Source of the DNA: an uncultured Pseudomonadota bacterium
GTDB lineage: Bacteria > Myxococcota > UBA796
Length of the DNA: 5,105 nucleotides
Assembly (NCBI GenBank): GCA_913040875.1
Contig: CAJWHX010000279.1
Coordinates: forward strand, 1 to 5,105
Reading direction: 5' to 3'
How positions within the stretch are numbered: the stretch's first letter is position 1; every line of letters starts with the position of its first letter. A program made the translations under genes and the position numbers. Of this stretch, positions 1-5,105 are shown piece after piece. A model generated the notes under the pieces. It had not been told where the DNA came from. It did no database searches and saw only the letters and a program-made list of their open reading frames with translations.

Positions 1-156
1 TATGTATGAATTACAAGAAGTAACCGATGTGTTTGTAGTATCACTATTATTATTAGAAGCAACAACTACAGAATCTAGTTCAGTACATCCAGCAGAATCA
101 GTGACATTGAGATAATAAATTCCGGGAAAAAGTGTATCAATATCTTCAGTTGTTTC
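1..156 (-). CDS. Fragment of a SprB-repeat-type adhesin (Bacteroidota-like), broken at both ends
   Basis: Read on the minus strand (codons ending at positions divisible by 3), bases 156 to 1 encode about 52 residues. They begin ETTEDIDTLFPGIYYLNV, continue with TDSAGC, then DSVVV, and end with SVTSCNSY. This matches the pattern of SprB-type repeats (TTEDI..L.PG.Y...VTD..GC) followed by the T.CNSY.W motif of large secreted Bacteroidota adhesins exported by the type IX system and linked to gliding or attachment. No stop occurs before the left edge, so the gene's C-terminal part lies outside the window. Upstream of 156 the frame stays open to a stop at 250-252, but that stretch has no start codon and no longer looks like the repeat. 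The similarity therefore ends abruptly near 157. I see the pattern directly; the family assignment is by recognition, and the broken end is probably an assembly joint or a recombination scar. Confidence 0.6.
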
Positions 157-158
157 TG

Positions 159-458
159 AAAGACCGTTCTGTTGGATCGGGACCAAATCCTCATGTGTCT
201 TCCTTAAAGATACATTCTTTCGTGTATCGTCTAGACGATGGTCCCGAGGTCACTCTGCTGGAAGATTTCACCTACTACTTTTGGATGCAAGGCAATGAAC
301 CTGTGAATCGGCAGCCTCCTATTCCCTACAATCCGATCAGTACACTCAGTGTGGAAGTGGACTTCACATTGAATGGAACGCATCATGTGGTCAAAGGTGT
401 AATGCCGGCACAAGAAACCTTTGTGATAGTTCCTTCCATCATCAAATATTGGCAGTGA
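159..458 (+). CDS. C-terminal part of an unrecognised protein, 5' end missing
   Basis: About 99 residues are in frame up to the TGA at 456-458. The segment looks like real protein: hydrophobic and polar residues alternate in a beta-rich pattern, for example LKIHSFVYRLDD, FTYYFWMQG, LSVEVDFTLNG and TFVIVPSI. Bias-free, low-complexity sequence is absent. I do not recognise a family. The frame is nominally open back to a GTG at 132, but bases 132-156 belong to the adhesin-like sequence on the other strand and there is no Shine-Dalgarno, so that GTG is not credible. The true gene probably starts upstream of the suspected joint and has been lost from this contig. It converges on the DUF1330 gene across a 39-base gap. 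The beta-rich look is compatible with an extracytoplasmic or scaffold domain, but no function can be given. Confidence 0.5.
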   Translation, partial: KDRSVGSGPNPHVSSLKIHSFVYRLDDGPEVTLLEDFTYYFWMQGNEPVNRQPPIPYNPISTLSVEVDFTLNGTHHVVKGVMPAQETFVIVPSIIKYWQ

Positions 459-497
459 TACCGAAACTGTATCAATGCGAAACTGGTGGGAGCGGTC

Positions 498-782
498 TTA
501 GAAGGATTCTAGGACCACAATGTTCATGTGTGCGGCTTCCTCTCGAATCGGAATCAGCGCTTGATAGGCATCCGACGCATGCCAGTTCTCAATCGCGTCT
601 ACACTTGGAAACTCAAAAACGGCTTCCATCTGATGTTCACAGTCTCCGTTGAGTACCGTTTGCTTCTTACCGCGAGCGAGCATTTTTGCTCCGAAAGGCT
701 TCATTGTCGCTGGAACTTGCGAGATGTATTCTTTTAACTTTTCAGGATTTTTGACTTGAATGGTGACGGATAAAAGAGCCAT
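498..782 (-). CDS. DUF1330-family small protein (94 aa)
   Basis: A complete 94-residue protein with the DUF1330 pattern, which forms a ferredoxin-like alpha/beta dimeric barrel. The N-terminal strand is ALLSVTIQVKNPEKLKEY (residues 2-19). It is followed by VPATMKPFGAKMLARG (23-38), the strand EAVFEFPS (53-60), then A-x-x-x-W (W67), Y73 and the helix IPIREEAA, and a last strand IVVLESF. Length and motif order are those of ordinary family members. The ATG at 782-780 is preceded by AAGGA about 7 bases upstream, which supports this start. The biochemical role of DUF1330 proteins is mostly unknown; the fold is shared with small monooxygenase- and EthD-like proteins, so an enzymatic or ligand-binding role in the cytosol is possible but not shown. 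The gene stands alone: the next minus-strand gene ends 168 bases upstream of its start. Confidence 0.85.
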   Translation of the reverse strand: MALLSVTIQVKNPEKLKEYISQVPATMKPFGAKMLARGKKQTVLNGDCEHQMEAVFEFPSVDAIENWHASDAYQALIPIREEAAHMNIVVLESF

Positions 783-950
783 AGTGTTTTCCTTGTTCTA
801 GCTGTGTTTACAGTGATTATAGTAAGGTTAATACAAAAGCTCCATATAGACGACTATTAACTTGACTTAGATATGACAATGTACACTAAGACGGTTCCTT
901 TTGGGTGAAGAACGAGTGCACAACGATGTGCTCGATATTCAATAAGCAAA

Positions 951-1607
951 TCATCGACCCCAATCACCCCACAATCGGCCCTGCAATTCTTTGTAGTCTT
1001 CTTCGCTAATGAACTCCGTGACCTTCTGTTCGGTTTCTTCTCCGATAGATTTGAACTCGGTTCTGGCATCTATCCAAGAGATCTCTCCCTCTCGAACTTG
1101 TTCACGAATGGCTCTCCATTCGTCTGAGCTATTGTCCAAAATAGATCCAATGCTCTGGACTGTTTCAGAATCATAGCCCTTTTCATCGGAAAAGTTTTCG
1201 AGTTCGTAATTGATCGATGTTTTATAGGCTTCCATTTTCGATTGCCTACGCTCTTCTTCTTTGCGCTTGGCATTGGTCTCAGCGATCTTGGCGATGGTCT
1301 CTTGAATTTCAGGGTCTGTTAAATCTAGGGCTGGTTTAACAGAAGCGGAGTCTTGCTCTGCAAGAGTACTGTTATTTGTAGACTTGTATCGCCTCTTAGT
1401 TCGGACATCGTCATCTATATTTGCTTGTTGAGATGCTGAGGCAGAGTTCCTTCTATCTGAGAATTTTGTGGATGCCACTTTGGATTTTGAAGTGTTCATT
1501 TCTTCAATGATTTCGAGGCGCTGGTTGACCTGATACAGGGTCCAAGTATTCCATGTTCCTAAAACGCCAAGTGTGATGCATGCACCAACCAAAATGTTTG
1601 AACTCAT
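951..1607 (-). CDS. Membrane-anchored helical protein, Spy/CpxP-like C-terminal half
   Basis: A 218-residue protein. Residues 5-25 form one hydrophobic segment (ILVGACITLGVLGTW...) that acts as an uncleaved signal anchor or signal peptide, followed by a short amphipathic helix VNQRLEIIEEM (27-37) with coiled-coil character. Residues 38-95 are a polar, Ser/Asn/Lys-rich linker. From DLTDPEIQETIAKI (95-108) on, it is highly charged and helical with an R/K/E-rich stretch at 114-125. The end, WRAIREQVREGEISWIDARTEF then E-E-T-E-Q-K-V-T-E-F-I-S-E-E-D-Y-K-E-L (164-208), has the layout of Spy/CpxP/zinc-resistance-type periplasmic helical proteins: helix, 'dG.i...dAr..f', then 't...v...Ls.ed...l'. The ATG at 1607-1605 has AAGGGG about 6 bases upstream. 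Its product probably sits in the inner membrane with most of the chain in the periplasm. The gene is divergent from the methyltransferase. Similarity to Spy/CpxP is an inference from the pattern; an LTxxQ motif proper is not seen. Confidence 0.65.
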   Translation of the reverse strand: MSSNILVGACITLGVLGTWNTWTLYQVNQRLEIIEEMNTSKSKVASTKFSDRRNSASASQQANIDDDVRTKRRYKSTNNSTLAEQDSASVKPALDLTDPEIQETIAKIAETNAKRKEEERRQSKMEAYKTSINYELENFSDEKGYDSETVQSIGSILDNSSDEWRAIREQVREGEISWIDARTEFKSIGEETEQKVTEFISEEDYKELQGRLWGDWGR

Positions 1608-1752
1608 AACGACCCCTTAAAATTTGAAACAGTGTTTTTTTTCTTTTAACCCAATTTTAGTTTAGCCACTTAGATATTTAGCGATGAGCGAAGTATTCTA
1701 TAGATATATTGTTCACCTCCAAAGTTGATGCACGGTGATATCGTCTCGTAAA

Positions 1753-1783
1753 CAACTGTTTCCAGTTTGGGAACACACAGTTG
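1753..1783. repeat. Interrupted inverted repeat / hairpin
   Basis: CAACTGT (1753-1759) is perfectly repeated in inverse as ACAGTTG (1777-1783). Inside it, TTCC (1760-1763) can pair with GGAA (1770-1773) around the loop AGTTTG, leaving a 3-base bulge CAC (1774-1776). The total is 11 base pairs. No T-tract follows on either strand, so it is not a standard intrinsic terminator. Its place in the middle of a divergent promoter region suggests an operator or a 5'-UTR structure. The pairing is seen directly; the role is inferred. Confidence 0.45.
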
Positions 1784-1841
1784 ATCGTTAAAATTATTCA
1801 TCGTTAGAGTTGGTATATAAAATGAGAACAGAATCAATAAT

Positions 1842-1869
1842 TTGAATATAAAAGGCCAATCAGTATAAA
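1842..1869 (+). promoter_or_regulatory. Possible sigma70 promoter for the methyltransferase-TenA operon
   Basis: TTGAAT at 1842-1847 and TATAAA at 1864-1869 are separated by 16 bases, close to the sigma70 consensus. They lie about 90 bases upstream of the methyltransferase start and in the correct orientation. The region is AT-rich, which makes chance matches likely, so this is a candidate only. Confidence 0.35.
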
Positions 1870-1949
1870 AATATCCATGTTGAAATTGATTGTTTGAGTT
1901 ACACAGTCTGTTTTAAGAGACCCGTCTGTTTTATCAATGAACTCCATTT

Positions 1950-1953
1950 GAGG
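1950..1953 (+). promoter_or_regulatory. Shine-Dalgarno (GAGG) deciding the methyltransferase start
   Basis: GAGG sits 5 bases before the ATG at 1959. A second ATG at 1955, in another frame, is only 1 base from the GAGG and opens a three-codon frame (Met-Tyr-Val-stop) that ends at 1966. Spacing therefore favours 1959 as the real start. Confidence 0.6.
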
Positions 1954-1958
1954 TATGT

Positions 1959-2666
1959 ATGTCTGATTCACCGTCCTTTGATTTGTTTGCCAATGACTAT
2001 GACTCTTGGTTTTCCGATAATCGTGATCTTTTAGAGAGTGAGGTTCGTCTTATCGCCTACGTATGGCCAGGTACTGGAGAGGCTCTTTCTATGGGGTGTG
2101 GGACAGGACTTTTTGAAACCATCCTTGGTCAAGAACACGATGTACATATTCAGAATGGAATAGAGCCTGCTGAAGGTATGGCAGCCATCGCTCGTGAACG
2201 TGGAATGAACGTTGATATCGGTACAGCTGAAAAGGCCGAGATTGGCGAGAGTGCTGTGGATATCCTGTTGTACAACGGTTCAACTTCTTATATTCCAGAT
2301 CTCAATACAGCGTTTGCAAAGGCATATAAAGCCCTACGTCCGGGTGGGCATATCGTTGTTGTGGATGTCCCTAGGGAATCCGGATACGGTGTGTTGTATT
2401 GCTTGGCCAATGCATTGGGGACATGGGATCATCCTGTTTTTGAGGGTGTAAAACCAGCCGCTGCATATCCTCTTCCCTTCGTTCAAGCAGCAACATGGCA
2501 CACAACAGCAGAGCGCATAGCTGCACTCGAAGCATGTGGCTTTGAAATTGTTCGAACTGCACAGACCCTAACAAAACATCCAATCAATGCTCCATATTCT
2601 ATAGAAAATCCAAGTGATGGGCATGATTCCGGAGATTATGTGGCTATAGTAGCTAGACGTGATTAA
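1959..2666 (+). CDS. Class I SAM-dependent methyltransferase
   Basis: A 235-residue cytosolic protein with a Rossmann-type methyltransferase core similar to the UbiE/Methyltransf_11 group. The N terminus FDLFANDYDSWF (7-18) is the usual 'Fd..a..YD.w' cap. Motif I is ALSMGCGTGLFE (42-53), binding S-adenosylmethionine; the residue before GCGTG is Met rather than the more usual hydrophobic or acidic pattern. The acidic end of strand 2 is GIEPAEGM (67-74), with E69 placed to contact the ribose. SAVDILLYNGSTSYIPD (98-114) gives the motif II/strand 4 region. ALRPGGHIVVVDVP (125-138) is the standard post-core strand 5. The C-terminal third (about 140-235), with an unusual EGVKPAAAYPLPFVQAATW stretch, probably forms the substrate lid. 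Its end overlaps the start of TenA, so the two are cotranscribed and translationally coupled. The substrate cannot be read from the sequence. A small-molecule target is likelier than nucleic acid or protein, because no extra binding domain is present. Confidence 0.9.
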   Translation: MSDSPSFDLFANDYDSWFSDNRDLLESEVRLIAYVWPGTGEALSMGCGTGLFETILGQEHDVHIQNGIEPAEGMAAIARERGMNVDIGTAEKAEIGESAVDILLYNGSTSYIPDLNTAFAKAYKALRPGGHIVVVDVPRESGYGVLYCLANALGTWDHPVFEGVKPAAAYPLPFVQAATWHTTAERIAALEACGFEIVRTAQTLTKHPINAPYSIENPSDGHDSGDYVAIVARRD

Positions 2667-3297
2667 GCGGTCTGTTGTATTTCGTGAACATGCGAAGGAT
2701 GTACAGTCTGCTTGTATTACACATCCTTTTGTGATGGGAATTGCAGACGGGACACTTGATCCTTCGGTGTTTTCTCGATGGGTCATTCAGGATTGGAAGT
2801 ATCTGTTAACCTACATGAAAGTCTTAGATCAGGTGGCAGATTTGGCACCGACATCCGAGGCAACAGATAGATGGCGGGAACTGGCACGATTCACACGTGA
2901 TGAAGAACTGTCATTGCATCGTGGGTTTGCCGCCAGGTTTGGGATTTCTAAGGAAGATATGGACCGAGCTATGTATGGACCAGTGACGGCTTCCTATACC
3001 AAATATTTAGAAGAAACTTCAAAAATATCCTATGGTCACGGTCTGGCATCAGTGATTCCTTGTGGTGTTGGGTATGTGAGTATCGCAAAGACTTTATCCA
3101 CAGGACCACTTCCAGATGATAGTCGGTATGCAGATTGGATTCGAACCTATGCAGACCCTACATTCGCTGAGGCTGTAGCGTGGATGGAGATGGAATTGGA
3201 TATTGTGGAAGGGGATGATTCTGAACTCGCAGAACTCTATCTGCGAGGGGCTCAATACGAGTATTCCTTTTGGAACCAGTTGTGGACTGGTTGGTAG
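2659..3297 (+). CDS. tenA: TenA / thiaminase II family protein
   Basis: A 212-residue all-helical TenA-family protein of normal full length. In thiamin salvage, TenA hydrolyses aminomethyl-pyrimidine breakdown products to hydroxymethylpyrimidine (HMP); some members have other C-N hydrolase roles. The family signature HPFVMGIADGTL (22-33) is present. Active-site residues line up with those known from the Bacillus enzyme: D45 in QDWKYLLTY (44-52) with Y48 and Y52; Y113; the nucleophilic Cys at 135 in IPCGVGY (133-139); Y164 in the YADWIRTYAD segment; and E201 and F204 in YEYSFW (200-205). It thus looks catalytically intact. Translation starts at the GTG at 2659, inside the methyltransferase gene (8-base overlap with its stop). 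No own Shine-Dalgarno is visible and the next in-frame Met (26) would cut off the first helix, so coupling is likely. The substrate is uncertain because no other thiamin gene is in view. Confidence 0.9.
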   Translation: MIKRSVVFREHAKDVQSACITHPFVMGIADGTLDPSVFSRWVIQDWKYLLTYMKVLDQVADLAPTSEATDRWRELARFTRDEELSLHRGFAARFGISKEDMDRAMYGPVTASYTKYLEETSKISYGHGLASVIPCGVGYVSIAKTLSTGPLPDDSRYADWIRTYADPTFAEAVAWMEMELDIVEGDDSELAELYLRGAQYEYSFWNQLWTGW

Positions 3298-3505
3298 AGG
3301 ATAGACTCTTCAGCCGCATGAGAAGAATAGCAGCCCTGTTGCATACCTTGGATGAAGCATACCGATGAACCATACTGAGTTGAACTGTAGTCGTAAGATA
3401 GAGGTGTATGTTCCTAAGTATCCTTGAGTTCAGTGTCAACAGATGGTGTGTTCCAAGCGAGTAAGGGACATGCTCTTCATCAGAAAACGCTCTCTGAAAT
3501 GATTG
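3298..3505. other. Convergent spacer
   Basis: These 208 bases lie between the 3' ends of tenA and the repeat-protein gene. I see no gene with a ribosome binding site and no clean GC-rich hairpin plus T-tract for either direction. A short direct repeat GCATACC occurs at about 3340 and 3356 and is probably chance. Confidence 0.5.
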
Positions 3506-5105
3506 TTAACAGCCTGAGTTGTTGGACTCTATAAATGAACTTCCTTGCCATCCCAGTCCTGTTAGCATTGAGATAAAGCTATCTACTGTACTTTCACAGA
3601 GTTCTGGATTCTCATAAAAACTAACATCGACTACGGAGGTTACACCGGACAGTGCCTCTACTGTTGTGAGCGCAGCGTTTTCATCAACCCAAAGATCTCC
3701 GCCAATTGAACGAATTGCTTCTGTACCAGTGAGGTCTTGTAACCCGTTGTTTTTATAGATTTGAAAGAGGTCTCCAATGGATTCTAGACTCGACAGCCCA
3801 TGAAGATTCAACAGACTGGGATTCTCTTGTAAGCGAAATTCACCGCCAATCGACGTTAGGTTTGATAACCCATCGAGATTGGTGAGCTGGTTGTTTTCAT
3901 AGATACTAAGATCCCCACCAATAGACCTCAACGAAGAGAGCCCATCGATATTGCTAATGTCAGCGGATATCCACAAGTTCCCAGTCAATTCCGTACATTT
4001 CTCCCATTCTGTAAAATAATCCAGTTCTTCTTGACTATCGATTCCCATAGTGAAGTTGCAAATAATGGAACAATCTCCATTGGTATCTGCTGCTCCGACC
4101 TCATCATCGTAGTCATTGCAATCATCGTCTGTTAGGACCCCATCGCAGTCTGAATCAGTAGCCACTGTTGTAGAGTTGACATCATTATCATCACAGTCGT
4201 CGACAGTTAAGGCTCCATCACAGTCGGCATCGTACTGGGTAGAACCCAGAGATGTATCTGTGTCATCGCAATCATCTCCACCGTGTTGATTCGAGTCTAT
4301 TCCATCCCCATCTTGGTCATAATCGTTGATACCGTCACAATCAGAATCCACTCCATCATACCAGCTGTCTGTCATACCTGGGTTTACAGCCGCATTTTGG
4401 TCGTCGCAGTCTGTTCCGCCATAATCTATGGAGTCATAGCCATCGCCATCTTGGTCGTAATCATTCTCTCCACCACAATCTGAATCGATGCCGTCATACC
4501 AGCTGTCTGCCATGATGGGATTGATGGTTGGGTCTAGATCGTCGCAGTCGCTTCCACCATATTGATCGGAATCAAATCCGTCGCTATCTTGGTCATAGTC
4601 TGAGCCACCCGAACAATCATGATCAATACCGTCGTACCAAACGTCGGCTGCGCCAGCATACACATCTGCATTAAAGTCGTTGCAATCGGTTCCACCATAG
4701 ATTGCGTTGGGATATCCATCGCCGTCGTAGTCATAATCGTTGTCTCCGGCACAATCTTGATCAATGCCGTCGTAGAAGGATTCGGTTGCCCCTGGGAAGA
4801 TTGTGGCATCGGTATCGTCACAGTCCGTTCCGCCATACTGATCTGAGTCTAGACCATCCTCATCTTGGTCAAAGTCTGAGAGTCCATCACAGTTTTGGTC
4901 GACTCCATCATACCACAGCTCTACTGCAGCAGTGTTGAGTAGGGCATCGGTATCGTCACAATCGCTGCCGCCATATTGGTCAGAGTCTTCACCGTCGCCG
5001 TCTTGGTCATAGTCACTCGCACCGTCACAGTTGGAGTCTACACCATCGTACCAGGTTTCTGCGGCACCAAAGTATTCGCTGGGATCTGTATCATTGCAAT
5101 CGGTA
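3506..5105 (-). CDS. Large secreted Asp-rich repeat protein with C-terminal L-domain-like leucine-rich region; N terminus outside window
   Basis: The frame is open from the right edge to the TAA at 3508-3506, giving 532 visible residues. A GTG at 4663 is only an internal Val within a repeat, so it is not the start. Visible residues 1-276 are six tandem 46-residue units of the form DCDD...PG...WYDGIDSDC.G.NDYDQDGDG.DS..YGG. These resemble MopE-type 'putative metal-binding' and thrombospondin-type-3 repeats, with EF-hand-like DxDxDG calcium loops and two Cys per unit that could form disulfides. Residues 277-346 are shorter, degenerate DCDG/DDCDD repeats. From CNF (349) to the end is a Cys-framed domain with five ~24-residue leucine-rich repeats (ID/LDGLSSL.SIGGDL.I..N..L, about 383-502), as in receptor L domains. 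The last residues, GLGWQGSSFIESNNSGC, resemble the usual end of such bacterial proteins. No type IX sorting domain is seen. An extracellular or cell-surface calcium-stabilised stalk with a ligand-binding tip is the likely design; the ligand is unknown. Confidence 0.85.
   Translation of the reverse strand, partial: TDCNDTDPSEYFGAAETWYDGVDSNCDGASDYDQDGDGEDSDQYGGSDCDDTDALLNTAAVELWYDGVDQNCDGLSDFDQDEDGLDSDQYGGTDCDDTDATIFPGATESFYDGIDQDCAGDNDYDYDGDGYPNAIYGGTDCNDFNADVYAGAADVWYDGIDHDCSGGSDYDQDSDGFDSDQYGGSDCDDLDPTINPIMADSWYDGIDSDCGGENDYDQDGDGYDSIDYGGTDCDDQNAAVNPGMTDSWYDGVDSDCDGINDYDQDGDGIDSNQHGGDDCDDTDTSLGSTQYDADCDGALTVDDCDDNDVNSTTVATDSDCDGVLTDDDCNDYDDEVGAADTNGDCSIICNFTMGIDSQEELDYFTEWEKCTELTGNLWISADISNIDGLSSLRSIGGDLSIYENNQLTNLDGLSNLTSIGGEFRLQENPSLLNLHGLSSLESIGDLFQIYKNNGLQDLTGTEAIRSIGGDLWVDENAALTTVEALSGVTSVVDVSFYENPELCESTVDSFISMLTGLGWQGSSFIESNNSGC
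3599..3958 (-). repeat. Five leucine-rich repeats of an L-domain-like fold
   Basis: Five consecutive ~24-residue units run from ISNIDGLSSL to the ENPEL just before a Cys. Consensus: (I/L)xxLdGLssLxSIGGdLxIyeNxxL. The regular N-x-x-L turn and the SIGG strand start indicate a right-handed beta-helix like receptor L domains. The fourth and fifth units are weaker (TGTEAIRSIGG; VEALSGVTSV). Cys before the first unit (KCTEL) and after the last (LCEST) could cap the solenoid. Confidence 0.7.
4067..4276 (-). repeat. Degenerate short Asp-rich repeats (transition region)
   Basis: After the sixth full unit the 46-residue period breaks down into shorter ~25-residue copies. They keep the D-CDG and DDCDD elements (ADCDGALTVDDCDDND, then SDCDGVLTDDDCNDYD) but lose the WYDG segment and the YGG end. 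This looks like MopE-type half-units joining the stalk to the terminal domain. Confidence 0.7.
4277..5104 (-). repeat. Six tandem 138-bp (46-aa) repeats
   Basis: Six units of exactly 138 bases run head to tail with no indels: 5104-4967, 4966-4829, 4828-4691, 4690-4553, 4552-4415 and 4414-4277. All keep the D-C-(D/N)-D start, the (W/F)YDG core, the second Cys and the final GG. Unit 3 (4828-4691) is the odd one: Phe replaces Trp in WYDG, DYDYDGDG replaces DYDQDGDG, and PNAI replaces DSDQ. Units 1 and 2 have D.NCDG instead of D.DC. The array probably extends past the right edge. Confidence 0.9.

Larger units (their letters stand above)
1608..1958. other. AT-rich divergent intergenic region
   Basis: This 351-base stretch separates the divergent Spy/CpxP-like gene and the methyltransferase gene. 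It holds no plausible coding sequence. It is clearly richer in A and T than the flanking genes, with runs such as the T-rich tract at 1634-1647. It contains an interrupted hairpin (1753-1783) and one reasonable plus-strand promoter-like pair (1842-1869). For the minus strand the best -10-like hexamer is TAGAAT at 1700-1695, but no convincing -35 accompanies it. No TPP riboswitch core is visible before the methyltransferase-TenA pair: neither a CTGAGA-type element nor the conserved second half could be found. Confidence 0.7.

Noticed and set aside
456..474. Inverted repeat TGATAC / GTATCA overlapping the stop of the partial plus-strand gene, as a terminator
   Set aside because: Only 6 base pairs, AT-rich, 7-base loop and no T-tract on either side; likely chance.
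913..934. Bulged hairpin (CGA-GCAC with GTGC-TCG) shortly after the Spy/CpxP-like gene, as its terminator
   Set aside because: Seven pairs with a 2-base bulge and no following T-tract in the minus direction; too weak to call.
1700..1720. Strong Shine-Dalgarno-like GGAGGTGA on the minus strand inside the intergenic region
   Set aside because: No ATG, GTG or TTG start lies at a usable distance after it, so it does not define a gene.
1608..1958. TPP riboswitch before the methyltransferase-tenA pair
   Set aside because: The conserved thi-box elements could not be found in the 351 bases upstream.
3158..3439. 93-codon minus-strand open frame across the end of tenA and the spacer
   Set aside because: Mostly antisense to the conserved tenA end, no ribosome binding site, and no protein-like pattern.
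4534..4836. 100-codon minus-strand frame inside the repeat array
   Set aside because: It is an out-of-frame reading of the 138-bp repeats (Thr/Met/Pro-rich, periodic), created by the repeat itself.
4277..5105. CRISPR-like array because of regular repeat spacing
   Set aside because: The periodicity is 138 bases with continuous similarity through each unit and an open reading frame; it is a protein repeat.

Overview
The window looks like part of a low-to-medium GC (roughly 43-46% by eye) Gram-negative bacterium. The best taxonomic hint is the long minus-strand gene on the right. It combines MopE/thrombospondin-type-3-like Asp-rich repeats with a receptor-L-like leucine-rich tail, a style common in Myxococcota and other 'deltaproteobacterial' lineages. 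The first ~156 bases do not fit that picture. On the minus strand they read as a SprB-type adhesin fragment typical of Bacteroidota, and the similarity stops abruptly near base 157. An assembly chimera or a recent recombination joint is likely there, so the left edge should not be used for taxonomy.

Layout, left to right: (1) 1-156 minus, the Bacteroidota-like adhesin fragment. (2) ~159-458 plus, the C-terminal part of an unrecognised protein with no credible start. (3) 498-782 minus, a complete small DUF1330-family protein. (4) 951-1607 minus, a membrane-anchored charged helical protein whose C-terminal half resembles periplasmic Spy/CpxP-like helical proteins. (5) 1608-1958, an AT-rich divergent intergenic region with an interrupted hairpin and a possible sigma70 promoter. 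(6) 1959-2666 plus, a class I SAM-dependent methyltransferase. (7) 2659-3297 plus, a TenA/thiaminase II-family protein that overlaps the methyltransferase by 8 bases. (8) 3298-3505, a short convergent spacer. (9) 3506 to the right edge, minus, a large secreted repeat protein whose N terminus lies outside the window.

The clearest functional unit is the methyltransferase-TenA pair. The overlap and the GTG start of the second gene without its own Shine-Dalgarno indicate translational coupling and probably a shared pathway. TenA keeps the full set of expected active-site residues, so a role in pyrimidine/thiamin salvage or a related C-N hydrolysis is plausible. A methyltransferase is not a standard member of that pathway, and no TPP riboswitch is visible upstream. 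The right-hand gene is a probable surface or extracellular calcium-binding protein: six exact 46-residue repeats are visible, then shorter degenerate repeats, then a beta-helical L-domain that could bind a ligand.
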